This document shows, one piece after another, positions 1 through 5,386 of a DNA stretch of 8,539 bases. Within the stretch, counting starts at the first letter, position 1. The number at the start of each line of letters is the position of its first letter. Below the pieces are notes generated by a model that was not told where the DNA came from, ran no database searches, and worked only from the letters and a program-made list of their open reading frames with translations. A program made the translations under genes and the position numbers. The stretch lies in the NCBI GenBank assembly GCA_024644775.1, contig JAHEHB010000229.1, forward strand, positions 1 to 8,539. Reading direction: 5' to 3'. The stretch is from Deltaproteobacteria bacterium (GTDB lineage: Bacteria > Desulfobacterota > Desulfobacteria > Desulfobacterales > SURF-15).

Positions 1-476
1 CGAAGGATGAGCGAATATTTGCCGTGGGGGATGCCGTTACAATTACAAAAGAAAATACGCACACCCCTTGGACATGGCCCCAGGCCGTATCCCAGGGTAA
101 ATTGGCCGCAGCCAATCTGTATCGCCCGGTTCCTGCCCCGGTAAAGGTGCTTAGCCGGGTAAACGCCATGAATCTATTTGGCCTTTCGCTAACGATTTTG
201 GGGGCACCCGTACCGGGAGCAGAGGTTATTTCTTATGCGAAACCGGAAAACCGTGTTTATCGCGAACTATTCATTGTAAATGATCAGATCGTGGGGGGAG
301 CGCTCGTGGGAGATGTTTCCGGCGCCGGAATTTTTCACGCGTCGATGATATCTGGGATTTTCGACAGTCGTGCGAAAAATAAGGATCCGGATTTTGTGAA
401 ACCACACGGCAGAGCGTTTTCGCAGCGGGCATGGTACGATCTTAACCAATATCGACGGGCATGTATCATATCTTAA
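1..476 (+). CDS. FAD/NAD(P)H-dependent oxidoreductase, C-terminal part (5' end outside window)
   Basis: The reading frame is open from base 3 and continues off the left edge, so this is the C-terminal 158 or so residues of a longer protein; the GTG at 24 is internal. The first visible residues, KDERIFAVGDAV, match the second FAD-contacting motif (hydrophobic strand then G-D) near the end of the FAD domain in pyridine-nucleotide-disulfide-type oxidoreductases. About 110 residues follow that resemble the C-terminal domain of rubredoxin reductase and NirB-type flavoproteins, including a YRELFIVNDQIVGGALVGD strand pattern. No signal peptide or membrane segment is visible in this part. The stop lies 15 bases before the next gene, a ferredoxin-like protein, so co-transcription is likely. 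A role as the NAD(P)H-to-ferredoxin electron entry point of the downstream cluster is inference. The N-terminal half, and any fused domains, cannot be seen. Confidence 0.85.
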   Translation, partial: KDERIFAVGDAVTITKENTHTPWTWPQAVSQGKLAAANLYRPVPAPVKVLSRVNAMNLFGLSLTILGAPVPGAEVISYAKPENRVYRELFIVNDQIVGGALVGDVSGAGIFHASMISGIFDSRAKNKDPDFVKPHGRAFSQRAWYDLNQYRRACIIS

Positions 477-491
477 AGAGGATAAAAAAAT

Positions 492-1217
492 ATGATAATC
501 TATAAACCTATTTGTGTCGGATGCGGGCGGTGCCATCCCTATTGCCCAACGGGAGCAATATATTTTGAAGATATGAAAAGTGCTGTGGACCAGGATGTTT
601 GCTATGAGTGTGGAAACTGCCTTAGAGTTGAAATCTGCCCTGTGGATGCTATCGCAGAATCCCCTCATGTGTATGAATATCCCAGGGCTCTAAGGAAATA
701 TTTTAGCGATCCCAATGCCACACATGCCGTAACCGGTATTCAGGGCCGCGGGACAGAAGAGTCGAAAACAAACGATGTTACCCATCGTTGCGGTCCCGGC
801 GAGGTGGGTATCGGTATTGAAGTCGGCCGACCGACATTGGGCATGGGCCTTGAAGACATTCAAAAAATCACGCGAGCCCTGGCCAGAAACGGTATTACCG
901 AGATTGAAGCAAATAACCCGATCCATTCGATGATCAACGATCCTGCCACGGGTGATCTAAAATCAGAATTGCTGAATGAAAAGGTTCTCAGTGCCATCAT
1001 TGAAATTCAGGTAAAACGAGATCGTCTTCGGGATGTTTTAAAGACAATAAAGGAGGTTGCCAGGGAAGTGGACAGTGTTTTTACGCTCGACGTTTACACC
1101 TTACTTGAACCGGAACTTACAGTACCACGGGAAGTTCTGGATATCGTCGAATCCGAAGGATTTTCCTGGAGACCCAATGCAAAGATAAATATGGGGCTGG
1201 GACGGGTTTCGGGGTAG
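492..1217 (+). CDS. Ferredoxin-like protein F1 with two [4Fe-4S] motifs and a GRGTEE-type C-terminal module
   Basis: 241 residues, cytoplasmic by sequence. Residues 8-18 give a classical C-x2-C-x2-C-x3-C-P cluster motif (C8, C11, C14, C18). A second motif, C37, C40, C43, C49-P, has five rather than three residues before the last cysteine. After the ferredoxin domain comes a distinctive GRGTEESKTNDV segment (about residues 85-96), then a GEVGIGIEVGRP stretch. Next is a region with the alternating strand-helix-strand look of an ACT or ferredoxin-like fold, about 165-205, ending in NMGLGRVSG. The same layout recurs in the protein at 2174-2902, so the two are paralogues. The start ATG is preceded at 9-base spacing by GAGGA (478-482). 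The likely role is an electron-transfer subunit of a larger oxidoreductase with the neighbouring M proteins. From memory only, similar GRGTEE modules occur in proteins labelled 6-hydroxynicotinate reductase; I could not verify this and do not assign that function. Confidence 0.85.
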   Translation: MIIYKPICVGCGRCHPYCPTGAIYFEDMKSAVDQDVCYECGNCLRVEICPVDAIAESPHVYEYPRALRKYFSDPNATHAVTGIQGRGTEESKTNDVTHRCGPGEVGIGIEVGRPTLGMGLEDIQKITRALARNGITEIEANNPIHSMINDPATGDLKSELLNEKVLSAIIEIQVKRDRLRDVLKTIKEVAREVDSVFTLDVYTLLEPELTVPREVLDIVESEGFSWRPNAKINMGLGRVSG

Positions 1218-1224
1218 GCCCTTG

Positions 1225-1280
1225 GACAGATGACAGATGGCAGAAGACAGATGACAGAGGAAAGAAGGCGGAGGACAGAG
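1225..1280 (+). repeat. Heptanucleotide tandem repeat, 8 units
   Basis: Eight consecutive 7-base units starting 8 bases after the F1 stop codon: GACAGAT, GACAGAT, GGCAGAA, GACAGAT, GACAGAG, GAAAGAA, GGCGGAG, GACAGAG. The consensus is GACAGAD, and no bases are gained or lost between units. The strand is purely purine apart from C and T at fixed positions. Such heptamer arrays resemble the short tandemly repeated repetitive sequences known from cyanobacteria, but relationship is not implied. The array is non-coding in the operon direction. Confidence 0.9.
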
Positions 1281-1300
1281 GGCTTCCCTCCCCGGGGGGG

Positions 1301-1348
1301 ATTGGGGAATTGAGGAATTTGGGGATTGAAGGACTATAGAATTGATAG
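1301..1348 (+). repeat. Degenerate octanucleotide tandem repeat (consensus ATTGRGGA)
   Basis: Six consecutive 8-base units can be read: ATTGGGGA, ATTGAGGA, ATTTGGGG, ATTGAAGG, ACTATAGA, ATTGATAG, with the last two units strongly decayed. The best segment, AATTGAGGAATT at 1308-1319, recurs in exact inverted orientation at 1462-1473. The array follows the heptamer array after a C4G7 run (1290-1300). Confidence 0.7.
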
Positions 1349-1358
1349 AATACATTAA

Positions 1359-1375
1359 TCCCGCTTGTAGCGGGA
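1359..1375 (+). other. Short perfect stem-loop in the F1-M1 gap
   Basis: TCCCGCT (1359-1365), loop TGT, AGCGGGA (1369-1375): a perfect 7-bp GC-rich stem with a 3-base loop. A run of six T residues starts only at 1391, 15 bases after the stem, so this is not a canonical intrinsic terminator. It lies roughly midway between the inverted octamer arrays. It could be an mRNA processing or stability element, or the core of a dispersed intergenic repeat. Confidence 0.6.
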
Positions 1376-1461
1376 CTCACTTTAGTTCACTTTTTTAGGG
1401 AGATCGGTGGGGAATTTAGAGATTTGGAAATGTTGCAACTAAAAATTTGTTTTAAAATTTG

Positions 1462-1495
1462 AATTCCTCAATTTCTAAATTCACAATTCCTCAAT
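1462..1495 (-). repeat. Inverted copy of the ATTGRGGA octamer array
   Basis: Read on the minus strand, this stretch gives ATTGAGGA, ATTGTGAA, TTTAGAA, ATTGAGGA, the same octamer family as 1301-1348 but reversed. AATTCCTCAATT at 1462-1473 is the exact reverse complement of 1308-1319, and an 11-base copy recurs at 1485-1495. The array ends about 11 bases before the M1 start codon, so an RNA hairpin joining the two arrays would bring M1's ribosome binding site AGGA (1496-1499) to its base. Confidence 0.7.
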
Positions 1496-1506
1496 AGGAT
1501 TTTGAT

Positions 1507-2154
1507 ATGACACACAGTTTGCACAGAGAGGGACAATTAGATTCATTGGTTAAAGACTATGCTGTCTTTATCTATCCGGCGCGGGGTTTCAATTATAAAG
1601 GCTGTGTCCCAAAAGTTCGACGGCTGGTGGAAATTGTATATCAGACCGGGCCTGCCAATATGATTGCAACCACGCTTCGGCAGAATCTCTACAGCGGGGT
1701 ACGCCCGGAAGCGGTACTCGACAGCATTAAGGAAGGGTGCCGTGTTTTCAGCGTTTTCAGCAGCAGAGAAAAACTGAAACGGTTGCTCGAAAGATTTAAA
1801 GCCGAGGATCAAGGTATTTCCGTTGTCGTAAGCGGTTTGATCGATAAAGTTCGAGATATTGCGACAGAAGCAGGATTGAATCCGCATACCATCAATCTGT
1901 CATTGGGGGTACATGGTAATGTCGATACACTACCGCCGGCGGATATCCGGCAGTTTACGACCATGTGCGGTCACGGGATGGTGTCACCGATTCTCGTTCG
2001 GGATGTTATCCGTAAGGTTAAAACGCAAAAAACAAATACTTGGGAATGCAGCCTGGCGTTGGCGAAACCATGCAGTTGCGGCATTTACAATCCCAATCGT
2101 TCCCAGGAATTACTCAATGAAATGACGCCACTCTATACAGTAGATAGATGGTGA
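1507..2154 (+). CDS. MTHSLHR-family protein M1, function unknown
   Basis: 215 residues, no signal peptide or membrane segment. I do not recognise the family. It begins MTHSLHREG and is collinear without gaps with the protein at 3559-4206; by hand count 134 of 215 residues are identical (62%). Conserved landmarks shared by all three M proteins are PHTINLSLG (126-134; AHTVNYSLG in M2), TTMCGHGMVSP (151-161), and a C-x-C-G-I-x-N segment (189-195). C154, H156, C189 and C191 are the obvious candidates for metal or Fe-S ligands. M1 and M3 additionally share an ARGFNY and a PKVRRL segment near the N-terminus. The start ATG has AGGA (1496-1499) at 7-base spacing. Placement between two ferredoxin-like genes suggests a partner subunit of a redox complex; whether it is catalytic is inference. 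Confidence 0.85.
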   Translation: MTHSLHREGQLDSLVKDYAVFIYPARGFNYKGCVPKVRRLVEIVYQTGPANMIATTLRQNLYSGVRPEAVLDSIKEGCRVFSVFSSREKLKRLLERFKAEDQGISVVVSGLIDKVRDIATEAGLNPHTINLSLGVHGNVDTLPPADIRQFTTMCGHGMVSPILVRDVIRKVKTQKTNTWECSLALAKPCSCGIYNPNRSQELLNEMTPLYTVDRW

Positions 2155-2160
2155 TATTAG

Positions 2161-2166
2161 AGAGGA
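2161..2166 (+). promoter_or_regulatory. Ribosome binding site deciding the F2 start
   Basis: AGAGGA sits 7 bases before ATG 2174, which favours that start over the in-frame TTG at 2168 that lies only one base after the motif. Confidence 0.6.
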
Positions 2167-2173
2167 ATTGAAC

Positions 2174-2902
2174 ATGCCCGTTATCGATCCGGAAAAATGC
2201 ACAGGGTGCCGAACGTGCCAAACCTACTGTTCTGTTGATGCGATTCTTTTCGAAGACAAAAAGTGCCATATCGATCCCGAGCTTTGCACGGAATGTTATG
2301 TCTGTTTGAGAATGACTGTTTGTCCGGAGGGAGCCATCATCGAAGAGGATTTAGAGGGTTTCTATAAGCAGCTTCAACATGTACTTAGCGATCCTGTTGA
2401 AACCCACCAGGTCACTGGGGTTACCGGCAGGGGCACCGAAGAAGTCAAAACAAATGATGTGTCCGGCCGGTATCGAAAGGGGGAGGTCGGGCTCTCTATC
2501 GATATGGGGCGGCCCGGCACAGGAGTGTATCTTCGAGATGCCGAGAAAGTCGCCATGGCAGCCACCAAGGCCGGGTTTGAGCTTGCTCCCCCGGAAGATA
2601 CCCCGCTTGCAGCCGTGATGACGAATTTGTCCACAGGAAAGCTACAAGATGATTGCTTAGACTGTCGTCTTCTTTCCGTCATTATTGAAGGAAAATGTAA
2701 AGAGGAAAAGGTGAAGAATGTACTTAAGGCGCTGCAGGAAGTTGAAGATAAAATCGATACGGTTTTTTCGTTGGGGTTAATCAGCAGGGTTGATGAAAAC
2801 GGATATTGCAGCGCTCTCGATCATCTTGATGAACTCGGCATTCCTCAGCCACATCGGGGAAAAGTAAACGTGGGACTGGGGCGACCGTTAGCAGAGGAAT
2901 AA
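2174..2902 (+). CDS. Ferredoxin-like protein F2 with two [4Fe-4S] motifs, paralogue of F1
   Basis: 242 residues from ATG 2174. First cluster motif: C9, C12, C15, C19 (C-x2-C-x2-C-x3-C). Second: C38, C41, C44, C50-P, again with the five-residue gap seen in F1; an extra C31 is absent from F1. The segment THQVTGVTGRGTEEVKTNDV follows, then a GEVGLSIDMGRP stretch. Further on is an RLLSVIIEGKCKEEKVKNVL region that reads like strand-helix of an ACT or ferredoxin-like fold, and the C-terminal NVGLGRP echoes F1's NMGLGRV. It starts 19 bases after the M1 stop and ends 16 bases before M2, so the five genes are probably one transcript. The likely role is electron transfer within the same cytoplasmic complex. 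Retention of all eight cluster cysteines in both copies argues that both are functional, perhaps in different heteromers. Confidence 0.87.
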   Translation: MPVIDPEKCTGCRTCQTYCSVDAILFEDKKCHIDPELCTECYVCLRMTVCPEGAIIEEDLEGFYKQLQHVLSDPVETHQVTGVTGRGTEEVKTNDVSGRYRKGEVGLSIDMGRPGTGVYLRDAEKVAMAATKAGFELAPPEDTPLAAVMTNLSTGKLQDDCLDCRLLSVIIEGKCKEEKVKNVLKALQEVEDKIDTVFSLGLISRVDENGYCSALDHLDELGIPQPHRGKVNVGLGRPLAEE

Positions 2903-2918
2903 TGGAAGGAGTATTCAA

Positions 2919-3557
2919 ATGACGCATTCCTTACACCGTTCGGGTGATATTGAATCTCAAAAGAAGGACTTTGTTTGGTTTATGTATCAGACAAAGGGTG
3001 TCAATGACAAAAATATTAAACCCAATGCGCTTGAGTTCATTGCGGCAGCCGAAGCCGTGGGATCTGAAAATTGGGGTGATGTAAAAACCGGTCCGAAAAT
3101 TTTCTATTCCGTAGAGGAAATAAAAGACAAAATCACAGACAAATCAAGACTGCGAGGTGTCTTTACAAGAAGAGATCAGGTAGTAGATTTTCTAAAACGT
3201 ATCAAAGAAAAAGACACGGGCATGTCTGTCGTAATTGCGGGTGTGTTATCCGAGGTGATCCCTGCCTGTAAAGAAGCGGGTGTGAGAGCACACACCGTTA
3301 ACTATTCTCTGGGGGTCTGGGGAAAAAAAGATAAACTGCCGGATGACACCACGTTGTCGATTACAACCATGTGCGGTCACCACATGATTTCACCCAAGTT
3401 TGTAAAGCATGTTATGAAGCGGGTGGAACGCGGCAAATTAACATCGGAAGAAGGCGCATTGGAACTGGCGAAATTTTGCTACTGCGGAATTTTCAATCAG
3501 GTCCGATGCACCGATATTCTGAAAGCAAATATCGCATCCTCTGAGCAAAAGACATAA
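2919..3557 (+). CDS. MTHSLHR-family protein M2, divergent member, function unknown
   Basis: 212 residues. It opens MTHSLHRSGD and keeps the family landmarks AHTVNYSLG (124-132), TTMCGHHMISP (149-159) and CYCGIFN (187-193). Residues C152, H154, C187 and C189 have exactly the spacing of C154, H156, C189 and C191 in M1 and M3. Outside these blocks it differs strongly: the ARGFNY and PKVRRL segments are replaced, and the C-terminal TPLYTV(D/N)RW tail is missing. The fixed ligand-like residues with a changed surround suggest a heteromer partner of M1 or M3 rather than a redundant copy. AAGGAG (2906-2911) lies 7 bases before the ATG. Unrecognised family; function not assigned. Confidence 0.85.
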   Translation: MTHSLHRSGDIESQKKDFVWFMYQTKGVNDKNIKPNALEFIAAAEAVGSENWGDVKTGPKIFYSVEEIKDKITDKSRLRGVFTRRDQVVDFLKRIKEKDTGMSVVIAGVLSEVIPACKEAGVRAHTVNYSLGVWGKKDKLPDDTTLSITTMCGHHMISPKFVKHVMKRVERGKLTSEEGALELAKFCYCGIFNQVRCTDILKANIASSEQKT

Positions 3558-3558
3558 A

Positions 3559-4206
3559 ATGACACACAGTCTCCATCGAGAAGGAACCCTCGATTCGCTC
3601 GAAACTGATTATGTGTTGTTCATCTTTCCAGCACGAGGGTTTAACTATGCCGGCAGCGCACCGAAAGTGCGCCGTCTAATGGAATTTGTATACCAGACAG
3701 GCCCTTGTAATACCCTCGTCAGTACATTGCGTCGCAACCTTTATAGTGGGGTTACCCCTGATGAAATTTTAGACAATATTCAGGACGGTTCCCGTGCTTA
3801 TGCAGTTTTTAACAACAAAGCAAAGATAAAGGAAATCCTTCTGCGTATTCAGGAGGCAAATGAGGGGATTTCTATCATCGTCAGCGGGCTCATAGAGCGC
3901 ATCCGGGATTTTACTACCGAAATGGGGATGGATCCCCATACCATCAATCTTTCCCTCGGCATTCTGGGTGAGACGGATCGCCTGCCGCCTCCGGATATTC
4001 GGCAGTACACGACCATGTGCGGGCACGGAATGGTTTCGCCGAATCTGGTACGTGACCTTATCCGTCGGGTGAAAAAACGGAAACTGAGTCCCTGGAAGGC
4101 GAGTGTGTTGCTGGCGTCTCCTTGCATTTGTGGCATTGTGAATCCTCACCGATCCGAGACGCTCCTCCAAAAAACAACCCCTCTCTATACGGTGAATCGC
4201 TGGTGA
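3559..4206 (+). CDS. MTHSLHR-family protein M3, close paralogue of M1, function unknown
   Basis: 215 residues, aligning to M1 end to end without a gap at about 62% identity, including C154, H156, C189, C191 and the terminal TPLYTVNRW. Its ATG begins one base after the M2 stop codon, and no strong Shine-Dalgarno sequence precedes it, so translation is probably coupled to M2. This ties M2 and M3 production together and supports an M2-M3 heteromer. It is the last gene of the redox cluster, as a 347-bp gap follows. The family is not one I can name; a metal- or Fe-S-binding redox subunit is inference from the Cys/His pattern and neighbours. Confidence 0.86.
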   Translation: MTHSLHREGTLDSLETDYVLFIFPARGFNYAGSAPKVRRLMEFVYQTGPCNTLVSTLRRNLYSGVTPDEILDNIQDGSRAYAVFNNKAKIKEILLRIQEANEGISIIVSGLIERIRDFTTEMGMDPHTINLSLGILGETDRLPPPDIRQYTTMCGHGMVSPNLVRDLIRRVKKRKLSPWKASVLLASPCICGIVNPHRSETLLQKTTPLYTVNRW

Positions 4207-4335
4207 GGATATTTCAGATTCACGTGGCGGTTAACGAAATCTCTTACAAGTGACAAAAAGCGATATTCTGAACCAGTCTTTACCTTTTTTATGATATATG
4301 ATTTTACCCTATATTTTTAGTCCTAATTCCCCCCG

Positions 4336-4364
4336 ACCGATAAATATCAAAGACATTTATTGGT
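4336..4364 (+). repeat. Inverted repeat, possible operator or stem-loop
   Basis: ACCGATAAAT (4336-4345) and ATTTATTGGT (4355-4364) form 10-base arms with a 9-base loop and a single G-T wobble. No T-run follows, so it is not an intrinsic terminator. It lies upstream of the aldolase promoter candidate and could be a regulator binding site. Confidence 0.45.
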
Positions 4365-4435
4365 GATTCTTGGTTTGAGCCTCACATTGAAAGCCTTTTA
4401 CGGGCAAAGATCATTCTAAAGAACTTGGAAAAAGC

Positions 4436-4463
4436 TTGCAAAACCATGTCTGTGTGATATTTT
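4436..4463 (+). promoter_or_regulatory. Candidate sigma70-type promoter for the aldolase-gdhA unit
   Basis: TTGCAA (4436-4441), a 16-base spacer, and TATTTT (4458-4463) preceded by TGA, which would act as an extended -10. It leaves about 95 bases of leader before the aldolase start. Matches are moderate and the surrounding DNA is AT-rich, so chance occurrence is possible. Confidence 0.3.
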
Positions 4464-4555
4464 CAACATTTCAAGAATCCTTGAACGATTAAAAAGACGC
4501 TGGTTTTTCGCAAAGAGATTGCAACCATTCATATCGCTGTCATAAATCCAATAAT

Positions 4556-4563
4556 GGAGGGAG
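4556..4563 (+). promoter_or_regulatory. Ribosome binding site deciding the aldolase start
   Basis: GGAGGGAG is a strong Shine-Dalgarno sequence whose GGAGG core ends 5 bases before ATG 4566. The upstream in-frame ATG at 4554 overlaps this motif and has no ribosome binding site of its own, so 4566 is the better start. Confidence 0.75.
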
Positions 4564-4565
4564 AA

Positions 4566-5354
4566 ATGAGACAGAATGTAGTGAAAAAAAGACTAAAAAA
4601 TGGTGAATTTGTGTTTGGAACGATGATCAAGGAAATGCTGACAAGTCCAATTGTTGACCTTTTAGAACTTGCAGGCTTCGATTATTTTGTTCTCGACATG
4701 GAACATGCCCGATATAATATGCCAATCATTACGGGTATCCTTCAGTATGCTAGGAAAAGTTCGATAACCGGCGTTGTAAGAATTCCGGAGTTAAACTATG
4801 CCAATGTTGCGAAAGCGCTCGACATGGGAGCCGAAGGGATTTGGGTTCCTCACATTGACACAGAAGATGAAGCCAGCCAACTGGTTCAATATGCAAAATA
4901 TCCCCCCGAAGGAAAGCGGGGAGCAGCGGTGCCACCTTTCCGAGTAAAAGAACTTCAAATGGCGGACGGTCATGCGAACTATTTTAAAGGATGCAACGAT
5001 GAAACACTCTTAATCGCTCAGATTGAAAGCCGTCAAGCCATCGGAAACATGGACAAGATTGCCGGTGTCGATGGTATCGACGTCTGCATGATGGGCACAA
5101 TGGATCTTTCCCTGGATATGGGATTTCCCGGACAGGGAGGACACCCTGAGGTAAAAAACGCCATTCAAAAAGTAGTGGATGCCTGTAAAAAGGCCAATAT
5201 CGCCTCTGGTACGCACATTGCCGGTATCGATACGATCCGTTACTGGATGGAGCAGGGCATGCGCATGATCACCTGTTCTTATGAGAGCAATTTTATTATC
5301 GACCGCGGCACGGAAGTGTTAAACCTGCTGAAAGACGGATTTATTGAAAGATAG
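4566..5354 (+). CDS. HpcH/HpaI-family class II aldolase
   Basis: 262 residues, the usual length of this family of divalent-metal-dependent pyruvate or 2-oxoacid aldolases (HpaI, GarL, RhmA types). Family landmarks are all visible: DMEHARYN (44-51, with the catalytic-region H47), VVRIPELN (70-77, with R72 equivalent to the substrate-binding Arg), IES with metal ligand E154, and GTMDLSLDMG with metal ligand D180. The segment KYPPEGKRGA corresponds to the substrate-side loop. The expected reaction is reversible cleavage of a 4-hydroxy-2-oxoacid to pyruvate plus an aldehyde in the cytoplasm. The exact substrate cannot be read from sequence, and DMEHARYN differs from the DGEHAPNN of hydroxyheptanedioate aldolase. 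gdhA follows after 32 bases, so the two are probably co-transcribed; both act on 2-oxoacids, hinting at carbon-nitrogen metabolism of a shared substrate. Confidence 0.9.
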   Translation: MRQNVVKKRLKNGEFVFGTMIKEMLTSPIVDLLELAGFDYFVLDMEHARYNMPIITGILQYARKSSITGVVRIPELNYANVAKALDMGAEGIWVPHIDTEDEASQLVQYAKYPPEGKRGAAVPPFRVKELQMADGHANYFKGCNDETLLIAQIESRQAIGNMDKIAGVDGIDVCMMGTMDLSLDMGFPGQGGHPEVKNAIQKVVDACKKANIASGTHIAGIDTIRYWMEQGMRMITCSYESNFIIDRGTEVLNLLKDGFIER

Positions 5355-5386
5355 AGTTACTTGCGCCGCTTGCTAAGAGGTGGTTG

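Larger units (their letters stand above)
4207..4553 (+). other. Gene-free gap between M3 and the aldolase
   Basis: No open frame with coding character or ribosome binding site is seen on either strand. There is no hairpin followed by a T-run that would make a convincing terminator for the M cluster; a T6 run at 4285-4290 lacks a good stem. The gap holds one inverted repeat (4336-4364) and a weak promoter candidate (4436-4463), listed separately. Confidence 0.6.

Noticed and set aside
267..668. Minus-strand gene overlapping the flavoprotein and F1
   Set aside because: It lies opposite two well-supported genes and its translation shows no recognisable domain.
1101..1380. Minus-strand open frames across the F1 end and the repeat gap
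   Set aside because: They owe their openness to the low-complexity repeats, give Ser/Pro/His-rich translations and have no ribosome binding site.
1359..1396. Intrinsic terminator between F1 and M1
   Set aside because: The 7-bp stem is good, but the T-run begins 15 bases after it, so the standard arrangement is missing.
1225..1500. CRISPR array
   Set aside because: The repeats are 7-8 bases, directly abutting and without unique spacers.
3769..4170. Minus-strand gene opposite M3
   Set aside because: M3 aligns end to end with M1, so the plus-strand frame is the real one; the reverse frame has no motif or ribosome binding site.
4425..4440. Sigma54-like -24/-12 element (TTGG ... TTGCA) upstream of the aldolase
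   Set aside because: The gap between GG and GC is 9 bases rather than the required 10, and the C-A-C part of the -24 box is missing.
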